Assembly (NCBI RefSeq): GCF_003994465.1
Contig: NZ_RZNX01000001.1
Coordinates: 310,001 to 374,000, forward strand
Origin: Paenibacillus zeisoli
Lineage (GTDB): Bacteria; Bacillota; Bacilli; Paenibacillales; Paenibacillaceae
DNA: 64,000 bases
Direction: 5' to 3'
In this document: piece by piece, positions 35,706 through 46,933 of the stretch
Numbering within the stretch: the stretch's first letter is position 1
How the letters are laid out: each line of letters begins with the position of its first letter
Made by a program: the position numbers and the translations under genes
The notes under the pieces: generated by a model
The model's database searches: none
The model's input: the letters and a program-made list of their open reading frames with translations, nothing else
What the model was told of the DNA's origin: nothing

Positions 35706-36438
35706 GACCCTGACGATCCGGGCCAAGGAAGATGAGCTTATGGATGACTTCTCCATGGGTGGAGAAGAACTTAGCGAAGCTCTGCAGCATTTGAGAAGGT
35801 TGAATCGGATTTTTCCTGCGGCAGCGCCAACACTCCATGGCGTAGATAAGCTTTGGCAGGCAAATGGAAGACCCCCCAAGCTTAGCATCCTTGATGTGGG
35901 AGCCGGTTCGGGTGACATTAACACAAAGCTCCTAAAATGGGCAGACCGAAAAGGAATTTCACTTCAAATCACGCTTGTCGATATGACCGTGGAGGCCTGT
36001 GAGGAAGCTAGGCGTTTGTTCCGAGAAGAGCCGAGAGTGAAAGTCATACAGGGAAACGTCAAAGACTTGGATGAGAGAGCTGCCGATATCGTGACTGGCT
36101 CCCAGTTCATTCATCATTTTGATGGGGAAGAGCTGGTTGATATGGTCGCACATATGCTCCAAGCGTCCAGATACGGCATAGTCATCAACGATATTCATAG
36201 GCACGCTGTATCCTATACGGCAGTATGGCTGATGACACGACTGATTTCACGCAACCGGTATATCCGTCATGACGGACCCCTGTCCGTCGCCAAGGGGTTT
36301 AAAGGCAGGGATTGGCGAGAACTTAAGGCTAAGCTTAAGATGAGCTCGATGACCTACTCCTGGCGGCCGTTGTTTCGTTACTCCGTGGTGATCCCCAGAA
36401 TTGCCAATCAGAGCTCTAGTGATCGAAAAGGCAGGTGA
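35692..36438 (+). CDS. SAM-dependent methyltransferase of the polyketide operon
   Basis: About 248 residues with a class I methyltransferase core: motif I LSILDVGAGSGD (near 64-75), then LQITLVDMTVEAC (acid binding the ribose) and GSQFIHHFDGEELV. The start is ATG 35692 behind GGAG, overlapping the synthase gene. It probably methylates the polyketide or its oxidised form. It differs from the isoprenylcysteine-type methyltransferase (BpsB/YpbQ) of Bacillus subtilis, so the tailoring is distinct. Confidence 0.87.
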   Translation: MPFFRTLTIRAKEDELMDDFSMGGEELSEALQHLRRLNRIFPAAAPTLHGVDKLWQANGRPPKLSILDVGAGSGDINTKLLKWADRKGISLQITLVDMTVEACEEARRLFREEPRVKVIQGNVKDLDERAADIVTGSQFIHHFDGEELVDMVAHMLQASRYGIVINDIHRHAVSYTAVWLMTRLISRNRYIRHDGPLSVAKGFKGRDWRELKAKLKMSSMTYSWRPLFRYSVVIPRIANQSSSDRKGR

Positions 36439-36445
36439 ACTCAGA

Positions 36446-37594
36446 ATGCTGAAGCAAGCGGATGTGATTATCATAGGCGCGGGAATTGCCGGCAGCAGCT
36501 GTGCAATCCAGCTTGCCAGGCTGGGCCACAAGACCGTGCTGCTCGATCGGCAGCATTTCCCCCGGCACAAAACGTGCGGTGAATTCATGTCCCCGGAGAC
36601 GAAGGAGATGCTCGACTATTTAGGCGTGAATCCAGAGACACATGGGTTTGCAACCGGCACAATGGATAGGGCCAAGCTTATTTTTTCTCACGGAGGAGAG
36701 ATTGAAGCCCCCCTACCCGGAAGGGCCGTTGGTATCAGCCGTTATGAGCTGGATCGACTTCTTCATCAACAAGCATCAGAAGCTGGAACCGAGATTAGTA
36801 CGAAGACCAGGGTCACCGGTATTGAACAAATGGAATCCGGGTTATATGAAGTCTGCACTAGACAAGGAAAGGATCAGGTACGGTATCTCGCCAAGGCGGT
36901 CATTGCCGCTTATGGAACCAAGAGGCCTACTGGTGCACCACGATCCGAAATCCAGCGAGATAAGACCGCGTATGTTGGAGTTAAATCTCACTTCAGCGGG
37001 CTTCATATCCCGTCGCAGGTGGAGCTTTATTTCTGTGAAGGTGGATATGTCGGACTTTCGCCAATTGAGAATGGAATCGTCAATGCTGCCGCACTGCTAT
37101 CATTGGACGTTGTTCAGCGACTTGGCAAGTCTGTACCAGAGATTCTGGAAGGAGCCTCGCGCACCAATTCTAAATTAGCGGACCGCCTGTCAAAAGGGAC
37201 ACCTGTTGCAGGTACCCAGGTCTCTGTGGCACCACTCCACTTGTCGGATGTTCCCGAGCCCTGGTCGCAGTTTCCGCATGTAGGCGATGCTATGCTCATG
37301 ATTCCGCCGCTTTGCGGGGATGGGATGTCCATTGCGCTGCGCTCCGCCTGGTTATGCGCCCGCTCAACTGATCAGTTCTTAAGAGGCAACTTAAGCTTCT
37401 CCGAGTGGAAGAACCAATACACAGAGGAAGCGAATCGTGAATTCTCTCAGCTGTTAAGGAGAGCGAGAACGATGCACAAGCTTGCCTTTGCCAAAACCAA
37501 CCGCCTCTATCCGGGTATAGCCCGGCTTCTCCCAGGTCTGGCATCCTATCTGGTCAAATCGACACGATTATCGGAGACTGGGCTGATTCGATAA
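36446..37594 (+). CDS. FAD-dependent oxidoreductase of the polyketide operon
   Basis: A 382-residue flavoprotein of the geranylgeranyl-reductase/aromatic hydroxylase group: N-terminal FAD loop ADVIIIGAGIAGSSCAIQLA, the segment HFPRHKTCGEF typical of these reductases, and the second FAD motif MIPPLCGDGMSIALRSA. The start at 36446 is eight bases after the methyltransferase stop; the frame opens earlier at 36401. It could hydroxylate or reduce the type III polyketide. A bidirectional terminator follows. Confidence 0.87.
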   Translation: MLKQADVIIIGAGIAGSSCAIQLARLGHKTVLLDRQHFPRHKTCGEFMSPETKEMLDYLGVNPETHGFATGTMDRAKLIFSHGGEIEAPLPGRAVGISRYELDRLLHQQASEAGTEISTKTRVTGIEQMESGLYEVCTRQGKDQVRYLAKAVIAAYGTKRPTGAPRSEIQRDKTAYVGVKSHFSGLHIPSQVELYFCEGGYVGLSPIENGIVNAAALLSLDVVQRLGKSVPEILEGASRTNSKLADRLSKGTPVAGTQVSVAPLHLSDVPEPWSQFPHVGDAMLMIPPLCGDGMSIALRSAWLCARSTDQFLRGNLSFSEWKNQYTEEANREFSQLLRRARTMHKLAFAKTNRLYPGIARLLPGLASYLVKSTRLSETGLIR

Positions 37595-37631
37595 CGGATA
37601 CTTGGTAATAATCGCAGCTTGTATATATTAA

Positions 37632-37673
37632 AAATCCCCCCTTTCTGGAGCAGATCCAGAGAGGAGGGATTTA
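37632..37673. terminator. Bidirectional terminator between polyketide operon and permease
   Basis: A long stem (about 16 bp, one mismatch) from AAATCCC to GGGATTT with a 5-base loop. A-rich left and T-rich right flanks serve both strands. Confidence 0.88.
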
Positions 37674-37687
37674 TTAATGTGAAGTTG

Positions 37688-39088
37688 TTACTTATTCATT
37701 CTACGATGCTTAAGCAGCAGCGGATAGAATAAGATGCCGCTGACAATCAAGGCAAGTCCAAGCACAAAAGTCTTGAGGTCTGCCGTACCCGCGACAATAA
37801 CCCACAAAGAGTAGATGGCAGCCAAGGCTGCAATGATCCCCTCGGTTACCCGCTCCTTGTTCAGGGAATAGGTTTCACCCGTCAGGGTCAGCTTAAGGTG
37901 GTACAGGGATGCAATCAGATAAGGTACCAGATAGGCGAGTGTGGCAATTTGAATAATGAAATCAAAAGCCGCTGAAATGGAACCCGAGATGGTAGACAGC
38001 AGCAGAATCTGACCCAGCAGATTCGAGATCCAAAGTGATACCTTGGGCATGCCCTTTCCGTTCTCTTTGGCGAAAGAAGGGAGGAAGACTCCCAGCTTGG
38101 CTGCTTGAAACGGAACTTCTGCACTCAGCAGCACCCAGCCGATGGTGGAGCCAAGCAGACTTATAAGTCCAAGTCCTGCCAGCAGCTTGCCGCCGATAGG
38201 TCCGAGCACGGTTGATATCCCGTCTACAAGCGGATTCTGGGAAGCAATCAGCTGTTCCTGCGTCAGCAGGCCCATGGTTAGAATACTGATACCGACATAC
38301 AGCACGAGGGAAATGACAAGCCCTGCGATCGTTGCACGGCGGATATCCTGCTTGCGGCGTGCCCGGGCGGCAAAGACCATAGCAGACTCTACGCCGATGA
38401 AGGCCCACAGGGTCGCAATAGCAGCAGAGTTAACTTGAGAGAGCAGGCCAATCGTCTCCCCGCTCTCGTTCGTCCGCGGTGCCAGTAACGGCCCAATATT
38501 GCTTTGCTGGAAAGCGAACAGGGCAATTACGATAAAGAGTGCAAAGCCAATAACTTTGGTTGCCGTTGCGATGAAATTCAAACGTCCGGCACTGTTCATC
38601 CCCCTAAGGCAGATGGCGTTCGTTCCCCACAGCAGCACCGAGCAGACAAGGAAGGTTAAGGTGTTGCCGGCTTTCAGTGTAAAGCTGCCGAGTTCCAGCC
38701 ACACTTTATCGCTGGTGAGAACAGGGAAGAAGGTGGACAGGTAGCTGGCAAAGGTCGTAATTACTGCCACAAAGCCGGCGATATTGCCGACCCAGTATCC
38801 CCAGGTAGACATAAAACCGGCCAACAAGGAACCATGCGAACCTTCCCGGAACAGCTCTTTTGCATAAATTTGTGGACCCCCGCTTAATTCAGGCTTGCGA
38901 ATCGCCAGACTGCCGAATACCAGCGCCAGAGTTAGTACACCAAGTCCTGTAGCAGCCCAGGCCAGAACGACACCGGCCGGACTTGCAGCTTCGGATAGGG
39001 AGCGGGGAAGCATGAAGATTCCCGACCCGACCATGTTACCCACCACAAGGGCGGTGAGGATCCAGAAGCCTAATTTATGTCTTGTCAT
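37688..39088 (-). CDS. APC-family amino-acid antiporter (ArcD/arginine-polyamine type)
   Basis: A 466-residue permease with about twelve membrane helices. The first helix has VVGNMVGSGIFMLPRSL, the substrate-binding glycine-rich break of the APC family, and ALWAFIGVESAMVFAARARR is typical of the basic amino-acid/polyamine antiporter branch (ArcD, YvsH). It probably exchanges arginine or lysine for ornithine or an amine. AAAGGGG precedes the start. It is a single gene; no arginine deiminase genes lie nearby. Confidence 0.88.
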   Translation of the reverse strand: MTRHKLGFWILTALVVGNMVGSGIFMLPRSLSEAASPAGVVLAWAATGLGVLTLALVFGSLAIRKPELSGGPQIYAKELFREGSHGSLLAGFMSTWGYWVGNIAGFVAVITTFASYLSTFFPVLTSDKVWLELGSFTLKAGNTLTFLVCSVLLWGTNAICLRGMNSAGRLNFIATATKVIGFALFIVIALFAFQQSNIGPLLAPRTNESGETIGLLSQVNSAAIATLWAFIGVESAMVFAARARRKQDIRRATIAGLVISLVLYVGISILTMGLLTQEQLIASQNPLVDGISTVLGPIGGKLLAGLGLISLLGSTIGWVLLSAEVPFQAAKLGVFLPSFAKENGKGMPKVSLWISNLLGQILLLSTISGSISAAFDFIIQIATLAYLVPYLIASLYHLKLTLTGETYSLNKERVTEGIIAALAAIYSLWVIVAGTADLKTFVLGLALIVSGILFYPLLLKHRRMNK

Positions 39089-39252
39089 GTTGATTAAACC
39101 CCTTTAACAGAATGATTAGAATACGGTAAAAATATAAAACCAACAGGTAACCATAATACACTTTCTTCTGCTAAAGCACCAGCGTAAATTTTAGGAGATG
39201 GGGCATATTATTTCATAGAAGTTTTGAAGGTTCAGTAAAAAGGGGGGGCACC

Positions 39253-40470
39253 ATGAAGATATCGCTTAACAAACAGTCCATTCTGCTGCTTAGCGTGAAT
39301 GGATTATTTGTACTTGCTGGAGCGTTATCGGGTACGTTCCTGAACGTATACTTATGGAAGAGCAGACAGGACTACAGTATGATTGGCTGGTTCACAATCA
39401 GTCAGCAGCTTGCACTGGGTCTAACTTTCTGGGTGGCCGGCAAGTGGGTGAAAGAGCATAACAAAATGAATGCTTTACGAATGGGAATTGCTGTCACAGG
39501 ACTATTTTATCTGCTTGTCTTATGGGCGGGAAAAGACGCAGTTAACTATATCTGGCCATTGGGGATTGTACTGGGAACTGCGCTGGGTCTTTTTTGGCTT
39601 GCTTTCAATGTGGTCTACTTTGAAGTGACGGATGCCGAGAATCGTGATTTGTTCAACGGCTGGGTAGGATTGCTTGGTTCCGTTACCGGTATTATCGGTC
39701 CATTGTTATCAGGCTGGATTATATCAAGGTTAAAAGATGATCAAGGGTATCGCATCATTTTCACCATTTCACTGGTGATTTACGCCGTTGGAGTTGTGCT
39801 TAGCTTCTTTCTCAAAAAGCGAAAGGTACAAGGAAGATATGAATGGCTCGAGCCTATCCGCAGACTAAGGATTCTACATGACCCCTGGCGTTACGCCGTT
39901 CCCGGACTGATTGCCCAGGGACTTCGCGAAGGCGTCTTCTCCTTCCTGATTAACCTGCTAGTGTATGTTGCTACCACTCAAGAATCGAAGCTGGGACAGT
40001 TTTCATTCATAACCTCATCTGTGGGGCTCGGCAGCTTCTGGCTGGCTGGGAAATGGTTCAAACCGAGATTTCGATACATAGGAATGCTGGTTGGATCGGT
40101 GCTGCTTGTGGTTGTCATTCTCCCTTTATTGTGGAAAGTCAGTTACAGTACGCTGCTCATCTGGGGCATCGGGACTTCATTGTTCATGCCGCTCTATATC
40201 CTGCCTATGGTATCGGCGGGCTTTGATCTGATGGGATCAAGTGAGGAGAGTGTGGAGAAAAGGGTGGAGCTGGTCGTCCTGCGCGAGCTCAGTTTAATGG
40301 CAGGACGAATTGCTGGGACGTTAATTTTTATATGGATCTTATCCCTAAGCACGAATCCATCAACTCTTACCTGGGTCCTGCTAGCCCTCGGAACGGCGCC
40401 GCTATTAGGCTGGTTAAGCATGCGCAAGCTGCTTAGACCCGCGAACAAACGGGCAGCTCGGGATAAATGA
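39253..40470 (+). CDS. MFS transporter of unknown substrate
   Basis: A 405-residue protein with about twelve hydrophobic segments and a central cytoplasmic loop (about 195-215, RRLRILHDPWRYAVP). The N-terminus (LLLSVNGLFVLAGALSGTFLNVYLW) resembles YqgE/YkuC-like Bacillus carriers of unknown function. It starts behind a G-rich AAGGGGGGG site. It is monocistronic with a terminator following. Substrate cannot be assigned. Confidence 0.82.
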   Translation: MKISLNKQSILLLSVNGLFVLAGALSGTFLNVYLWKSRQDYSMIGWFTISQQLALGLTFWVAGKWVKEHNKMNALRMGIAVTGLFYLLVLWAGKDAVNYIWPLGIVLGTALGLFWLAFNVVYFEVTDAENRDLFNGWVGLLGSVTGIIGPLLSGWIISRLKDDQGYRIIFTISLVIYAVGVVLSFFLKKRKVQGRYEWLEPIRRLRILHDPWRYAVPGLIAQGLREGVFSFLINLLVYVATTQESKLGQFSFITSSVGLGSFWLAGKWFKPRFRYIGMLVGSVLLVVVILPLLWKVSYSTLLIWGIGTSLFMPLYILPMVSAGFDLMGSSEESVEKRVELVVLRELSLMAGRIAGTLIFIWILSLSTNPSTLTWVLLALGTAPLLGWLSMRKLLRPANKRAARDK

Positions 40471-40533
40471 GAACTTGACATACCCAATAGGATTATGGTA
40501 TTGGTATATACAAATAAAGGCAATGCAACCGGT

Positions 40534-40573
40534 GGGTTCAACCTCGTAACGAAATTGAGGTTGGCCCTTTTTT
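40534..40573 (+). terminator. Terminator between MFS and nucleotidyltransferase genes
   Basis: GGGTT-AACCTC pairs with GAGGTT-GGCCC with one bulge, followed by six T residues. Confidence 0.75.
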
Positions 40574-40600
40574 GCATCCAATAAAAAGGAGAATATGCTT

Positions 40601-41368
40601 ATGCCACATCCTGAGATACTGCTTCAACGTCTAGATCATATTGGAGATTCACTTGGACACAAGGAAGGTGCGCTGGTCCTACTTGGGGTAGGCTCTGTTG
40701 GTGAGGAATTGGATCGATTGGATGAGTACTCGGATCTGGACTTTTTTGTAATTGTGAAGCCTGGCTTCAAACAGAGATTTATTGAGCAGCTGGATTGGCT
40801 TGAGGAGGTGCATCCTCTGGATTACTACTTCAAGAATACGGATGACGGATATAAAATTTTGTTCCAAGACGGGATATACGGCGAGTTCGCGATTTTTGAG
40901 AAGAATGAGCTTGAGAATATTCCATACAAGGGCGGACGTGTCGTCTGGAAAAGTCTTGAAGCAGATAACTTTGCCATAAAAAGCAGCAATTCTGAACGGA
41001 TCCCGAGTATAAGAAAGGACCAACTTGATTATTCCCTCAACGAAGCGCTAACCAATCTCTATGTTGGACTTGGAAGGTACGCCCGCGGAGAGAAGCTGTC
41101 TGCCGTGAGGTTCATCGAAGGGTATGCCATAGATTCCATCCTTTCCGTACTGCATCTGGTCGAGAAGGAAGAAGATTATTTCCCCGATTGCTTCGGTAAT
41201 GAGAGACGACTCGAAAAGCGGTTCCCCAAGTTTGGAGAGCGTCTTGGAGACATGATGCAGGGCTATAACCGGGTTCCCGAATCCGCCATTCATATTCTCA
41301 ATTATCTGGAAAGTGTATATCCGGTTAATCGCAGACTCAGCGAAGAAATCAGAAAGTTAGCCGAGTAA
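40601..41368 (+). CDS. Nucleotidyltransferase-domain protein (Lnu(B/F)-like)
   Basis: About 255 residues. The N-terminus has the polymerase-beta-like motif [20 protein letters not shown] (G-S then D-x-D, near 27-48), and the next part ([27 protein letters not shown]) resembles lincosamide nucleotidyltransferases. The C-terminal half is helical. The ATG at 40595 is only three bases after AAGGAG, so 40601 is the more likely start. It may adenylylate an antibiotic, but similar proteins of unknown substrate are common, so resistance is only a possibility. Confidence 0.75.
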   Translation: MPHPEILLQRLDHIGDSLGHKEGALVLLGVGSVGEELDRLDEYSDLDFFVIVKPGFKQRFIEQLDWLEEVHPLDYYFKNTDDGYKILFQDGIYGEFAIFEKNELENIPYKGGRVVWKSLEADNFAIKSSNSERIPSIRKDQLDYSLNEALTNLYVGLGRYARGEKLSAVRFIEGYAIDSILSVLHLVEKEEDYFPDCFGNERRLEKRFPKFGERLGDMMQGYNRVPESAIHILNYLESVYPVNRRLSEEIRKLAE

Positions 41369-41460
41369 GTTTAAACCTCCTCGAACACGGTTACAAAGAG
41401 AAGAGTCAGCACCTTACAAGAATGAATAACTCTTATTCACTTAGCCTAGAGGAGGAATTG

Positions 41461-42366
41461 ATGATGCCAGATCAAGACCAATACAGCGTGCAGGATCCAG
41501 CAGCCCAGTATCCAAAGGCAACTGCGGAGTGGAAGCAGACACAGCCTGAGCCAGGACTTCAGGAGAAAATGACTCCACAACCCGACGCAGGAGAAACAAG
41601 CTACCGGGGAACGGGGAGATTGACCGGACGCAAGGCAGTGGTAACTGGAGCAGACAGCGGAATTGGCCGGGCGGCCGCCATTGCATTTGCCCGCGAAGGT
41701 GCAGATGTGGTCCTTTCTTACCTGCCTGAGGAAGAGGCCGATGCCAAAGAGGTTGTGAAGCTGATCGAGGAGGCAGGCCGAAAGGCCGTAGCCATTCCAG
41801 GTGATTTGAAGGATGAGCAGTACTGCGAACAGCTCATTGCGGAGGCGGTGGAGAAGCTTGGCGGGATTGATATTCTAGCCAACATTGCAGGCAAGCAGCA
41901 GTTCGTGGAAGATATTGCAGACCTAACAACAGAGCAGTTCGATGCTACTTTTAAGACAAACGTATACTCTCTGTTCTGGCTGTGCAAGGCTGCGATTAAG
42001 CATATGAAGCCAGGCAGCACGATCATTAATACCTCGTCCATCCAAGCGTACAAACCATCGCCCATACTGCTGGATTATGCGACTACGAAGTCAGCAATTA
42101 ATACCTTTAGTAAGGCTTTGGCGCAGCAAGTCGCGAGTAAGGGGATCCGTGTAAATGTGGTGGCTCCGGGACCTGTATGGACTCCGCTTCAAGTGGCCGG
42201 CGGGCAACCAACAGCGAAGCTCGCAGAATTTGGTTCGAATACGCCTCTGGGCCGTGCAGGACAGCCTGCTGAAATGGCTCCGGCGTTTGTGTTCTTGGCC
42301 AGTCAGGAATCCAGCTATATTACTGGAGAAACTTTGAATGCCAACGGGGGTACACCAACCCCTTAA
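41461..42366 (+). CDS. SDR-family oxidoreductase (YhxC/YdaD-like)
   Basis: About 301 residues, longer than a classic SDR because of a 50-residue N-terminal extension rich in Gln/Pro. The Rossmann motif is [20 protein letters not shown], the catalytic serine is in [10 protein letters not shown], and the YxxxK is YATTKSAI. Relatives with this extension are general-stress proteins in Bacillus. AGGAGG at 41450-41455 points to ATG 41461, not 41422. Substrate unknown. Confidence 0.9.
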   Translation: MMPDQDQYSVQDPAAQYPKATAEWKQTQPEPGLQEKMTPQPDAGETSYRGTGRLTGRKAVVTGADSGIGRAAAIAFAREGADVVLSYLPEEEADAKEVVKLIEEAGRKAVAIPGDLKDEQYCEQLIAEAVEKLGGIDILANIAGKQQFVEDIADLTTEQFDATFKTNVYSLFWLCKAAIKHMKPGSTIINTSSIQAYKPSPILLDYATTKSAINTFSKALAQQVASKGIRVNVVAPGPVWTPLQVAGGQPTAKLAEFGSNTPLGRAGQPAEMAPAFVFLASQESSYITGETLNANGGTPTP

Positions 42367-42387
42367 ACCATAGATTAACAAGTTAAC

Positions 42388-42426
42388 AGAGGATGCTGTA
42401 TCCATTTTGGATCGGCACCTCTTTTT
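42388..42426 (+). terminator. Terminator after the SDR gene
   Basis: An imperfect stem from AGAGG to CCTCT with an AT-rich loop, followed by TTTTT. Confidence 0.6.
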
Positions 42427-42498
42427 CATTTGTTCACAAAGTGTTCACTTATTTGGAGGGATCTTCAGCCTCTATAATTACAATCCTAAACAGAAAGG

Positions 42499-44149
<1,651 letters not shown>

Positions 44150-44163
44150 TCAGCCAAGCATTG

Positions 44164-44193
44164 AAGATCCACCGGTGATTACCGGCGGATCTT
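44164..44193. terminator. Bidirectional terminator between bglC and the S66 gene
   Basis: A 12-bp stem with one mismatch (AAGATCC-CCGGT with ACCGG-GGATCTT) and a 4-base loop between convergent genes. Confidence 0.7.
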
Positions 44194-44203
44194 ATTCGTA
44201 TTA

Positions 44204-45127
44204 CTATCTGCTGATAGCAGGTTCAACGATAGTAATTGACTTTTGGTCCGTATTCAGATTAACTCTAGCTCCAATCGGCATAGCTGCTTTATACATCCCG
44301 TGACCTGTTGCCAGGTTGGTAATAAGTGGCTTGCCTAGTGGTACGACAAATGTGATGATAAGCTCCTCATAAGATGTTCCGTATGCGGCAGAACAGCCCG
44401 TACATTCCCCCATAATAATCCCGGCACAATCATTAAATTTACCGGCTAGCTTCAAATCGTTCAAATACCTGTAGACGGTATTGGTCGGCTCATGTGTCTC
44501 TTCAAGCAGCAGGATCTTGCCCCTTGTGTCAATTTCGAAAGGTGTGCCTAAGGTATCTACGAACGATGTCAGATTACCGCCTACAAGCGTTCCCGTCACA
44601 TTGCCGGGTACCCGGCTTATGAGAGGCATTCCAGGCGGATTGTCAATTTGCCGGGACATGGAGAATACCGAAGTAGCGGAGAAGAACTGGTTCATGTTAT
44701 AGGCAGGTGTCTGTGATTTGAAGTCAATTAGCAGAAGACTGTGGAAGGTGATCAAATCTGCATATTGATAGAGGACATTTAGCAGGACTGTTATATCGCT
44801 ATAACCTGATATGATCTTAGGATGACTTCGGATCACATTATAATCCAGGTAAGGAAGAATCCCGGCTACGCCTGTGCCGCCTCGGGTAGGAAGAATCATT
44901 TTTACCTGACTATTCTGAAACATCATCATCAGATCAGATGCGCGCTGCTCGTCGGTTCCGGCAAGGAACCCATTCTGGGCATAGACATACTTCCCCAATA
45001 CGATATTGAAACCCATGGCCTTAAGGTAGTCCATACGTGCATTGATTACTTGTGTATCCAGCGGGCTGCCCAAGGTAACAATTCCAATGGTATCCCCTCT
45101 CTGAAGTATAGGCGGACGTATTGGCAT
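44204..45127 (-). CDS. S66-family LD-carboxypeptidase (MccF/YkfA-like)
   Basis: A 307-residue serine carboxypeptidase. The N-terminus GDTIGIVTLGSPLD and the nucleophile segment IISGYSDITVLLN are typical; the catalytic Glu is in KILLLEETHE and the His in NLATGHG. S66 enzymes trim murein LD-peptides in the cytoplasm, and MccF relatives inactivate microcin-C-like peptides. There is no signal peptide. It is divergent from a polysaccharide deacetylase gene. Recycling of cell-wall peptides is the likeliest role. Confidence 0.88.
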   Translation of the reverse strand: MPIRPPILQRGDTIGIVTLGSPLDTQVINARMDYLKAMGFNIVLGKYVYAQNGFLAGTDEQRASDLMMMFQNSQVKMILPTRGGTGVAGILPYLDYNVIRSHPKIISGYSDITVLLNVLYQYADLITFHSLLLIDFKSQTPAYNMNQFFSATSVFSMSRQIDNPPGMPLISRVPGNVTGTLVGGNLTSFVDTLGTPFEIDTRGKILLLEETHEPTNTVYRYLNDLKLAGKFNDCAGIIMGECTGCSAAYGTSYEELIITFVVPLGKPLITNLATGHGMYKAAMPIGARVNLNTDQKSITIVEPAISR

Positions 45128-45234
45128 AAACTTACCTACCTTCCTTGAGAAATACTAGCTGCTGGCCAGCATTACATGATTTTTCTATTCCATGTGCACA
45201 ATAGATCTCACTTCACATTTAGGAAGGGGATTGT

Positions 45235-45993
45235 ATGAAAACATACCTAATTGGATTCTCTCTAATGGCACTATGCCTAATTAGCGGCAGTTTCCGCGGT
45301 GATTTGTTCGTTCAGAATAGGGCAGCTGGCCCTGTTCCCGTTCCGATTCTGCTGTATCACTCGGTATCCGGCGAGAAAGGTGATCCGCTTAAGATTGATC
45401 CCTCTCGATTTGAAGAAGAGATGACTTACTTGAAGAAAGAGGGATATCACTCCATTCATTTCAAAGAGCTGCAGGAAGGATGGTATAACGGACGACCTTT
45501 ATTCCCGAAGCCGATCATCATTACTTTTGACGACGGATATGAGGATAACTACACGGCTGCGTACCCGATTTTGCTGAAAACAGGTATGAAGGCAACCATA
45601 TTTGTGGTAACGGGGAGCATCGGCTCACCGGGACGGCTTACATGGCAGCAGCTGCATACGATGGAGTCGTCGGGCTTGATAGATACCCAATCACACACCG
45701 TTACTCATTCTAACTTAACCAAGCTGAGCGATGAGCAGAAGATGAGGGAATTAGTCAATTCAAGAAATCAAATTCTACGTAAGTTAGGACATCTAGCAGA
45801 CGTATTAGCATATCCGTATGGCTTCTATGATAGGCGTTCTATCGACGCGGTACACAAGGCGGGCTATCAGCTTGCTGTCATCACCGAGCCGGGAGCTGCA
45901 GATGTGACGCATGGAAGATTTCAGCTGCATCGCATTCTTATCTCTGGAGATTTATTGCTTGATCAATTCAAAGCTGCGTTAAATGGGCCGTAA
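45235..45993 (+). CDS. Polysaccharide deacetylase (CE4), exported
   Basis: A 252-residue protein with an N-terminal hydrophobic signal or anchor (about 3-20) and a NodB domain: motif 1 IITFDDGYEDNY (metal and base aspartates), motif 2 DTQSHTVTHSNL (two metal histidines) and motif 3 LAYPYGFYDRRS. PILLYHSVSGEKGD at the start is typical of the YadE/PdaB-like and IcaB-like group. It probably deacetylates a cell-wall or capsule sugar outside the cell. GGAAGGGG precedes the ATG. Confidence 0.9.
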   Translation: MKTYLIGFSLMALCLISGSFRGDLFVQNRAAGPVPVPILLYHSVSGEKGDPLKIDPSRFEEEMTYLKKEGYHSIHFKELQEGWYNGRPLFPKPIIITFDDGYEDNYTAAYPILLKTGMKATIFVVTGSIGSPGRLTWQQLHTMESSGLIDTQSHTVTHSNLTKLSDEQKMRELVNSRNQILRKLGHLADVLAYPYGFYDRRSIDAVHKAGYQLAVITEPGAADVTHGRFQLHRILISGDLLLDQFKAALNGP

Positions 45994-46015
45994 TGGGCTG
46001 ATTGAAATTTTGCTG

Positions 46016-46046
46016 TTGACTTTGCCCTTAGGGTAAGGTGTTTAGT
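46016..46046 (+). promoter_or_regulatory. MerR-type promoter with 19-base spacer
   Basis: TTGACT (46016-46021) and TTTAGT (46041-46046) are 19 bases apart, and the spacer holds CCTTA-GGG-TAAGG (46026-46038). An overlong spacer with a dyad is the signature of MerR-family activation. It likely drives the regulator itself and the hydrolase behind it. Confidence 0.65.
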
Positions 46047-46081
46047 AGAAGTGTACAAAGAACATGGATGGAGGTGAGCCA

Positions 46082-46906
46082 TTGTTATCGATTGGCGAAT
46101 TCTCGAAAATGTGCGGAGTCTCTACCAAAACACTCCGTTATTATGATGAGATTGGCTTAATTAACCCGGAAGAGATTAATCCCGGAAATGGGTACAGGTA
46201 TTATGCTGTCCGGCAGCTAAAGAAGATGCTGTTCATCAATCGTCTGAAATCTTATCATTTCTCACTCGAAGAGATGAGAGTCATCCTGGACTTGGAAGAG
46301 GATTTATTCGAAGAGAAGCTTCGTTCTGCACTCCTTCGCAAGAGCATGGAAATCCAGGATAAGCTGAAAGCTTATGAGTACATCCTGAAGCAAATGAGTA
46401 ACGACATAACGAGCTTAGATAACGGGATACCCCTGATGTCATATCTGGACAATATAGATGTTCAGCTTGTGGAAACTCAGCCGATGACTATTCTATATAT
46501 ACGGCAGATGATGAGCAGCCATGACTATGCATCAGGGTATGGATCTTATTTTGGCAAGTTATATGAAAAGATTGCAGTCAATAAACTCACCATGCTCGGA
46601 ACTCCCATGACGATTTATCACAGTCCAGAGTATTATCCTTCTGGCAATGATACAGAGTTTGCGATACCCATAAAGGAGCTTGTAAAGGGAAGCAGGGATT
46701 TGCCAGGCGGCCTATGCGCGAAGTCGGTGCTAAAGGGTTCGTATTCGGAACTAACCTCGGTATTTGCCAAGCTTAGAGAGTGGGTAGAGCAGGAAGGATA
46801 TGAGCTGGTGGAATCACCCTACGAAATCTATCTGACAGATCCTGATCAAGTCACGAGGACTGAGGATTTGGTTACTGAGGTATATTTTCCTGTAAAGAAA
46901 AAATAA
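46082..46906 (+). CDS. MerR-family regulator with GyrI-like effector domain
   Basis: About 274 residues. The N-terminal MerR helix-turn-helix (LSIGEFSKMCGVSTKTLRYYDEIGL split over two helices, then RYYAVRQLKKMLFI), a connecting coiled coil (about 75-115) and a C-terminal GyrI-like small-molecule domain (about 125-274). Such BmrR-like proteins sense amphipathic drugs. GGAGGTGAG precedes TTG 46082, which is better than ATG 46064. Next is a serine hydrolase gene, 28 bases after its stop. Confidence 0.88.
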   Translation: MLSIGEFSKMCGVSTKTLRYYDEIGLINPEEINPGNGYRYYAVRQLKKMLFINRLKSYHFSLEEMRVILDLEEDLFEEKLRSALLRKSMEIQDKLKAYEYILKQMSNDITSLDNGIPLMSYLDNIDVQLVETQPMTILYIRQMMSSHDYASGYGSYFGKLYEKIAVNKLTMLGTPMTIYHSPEYYPSGNDTEFAIPIKELVKGSRDLPGGLCAKSVLKGSYSELTSVFAKLREWVEQEGYELVESPYEIYLTDPDQVTRTEDLVTEVYFPVKKK

Positions 46907-46933
46907 CTGAGTACGTCTAAAGGGGGATTTATC

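Noticed and set aside
38499-38744. Plus-strand frames opposite the amino-acid antiporter
   Set aside because: They mirror hydrophobic codons of the permease and have no start signal.
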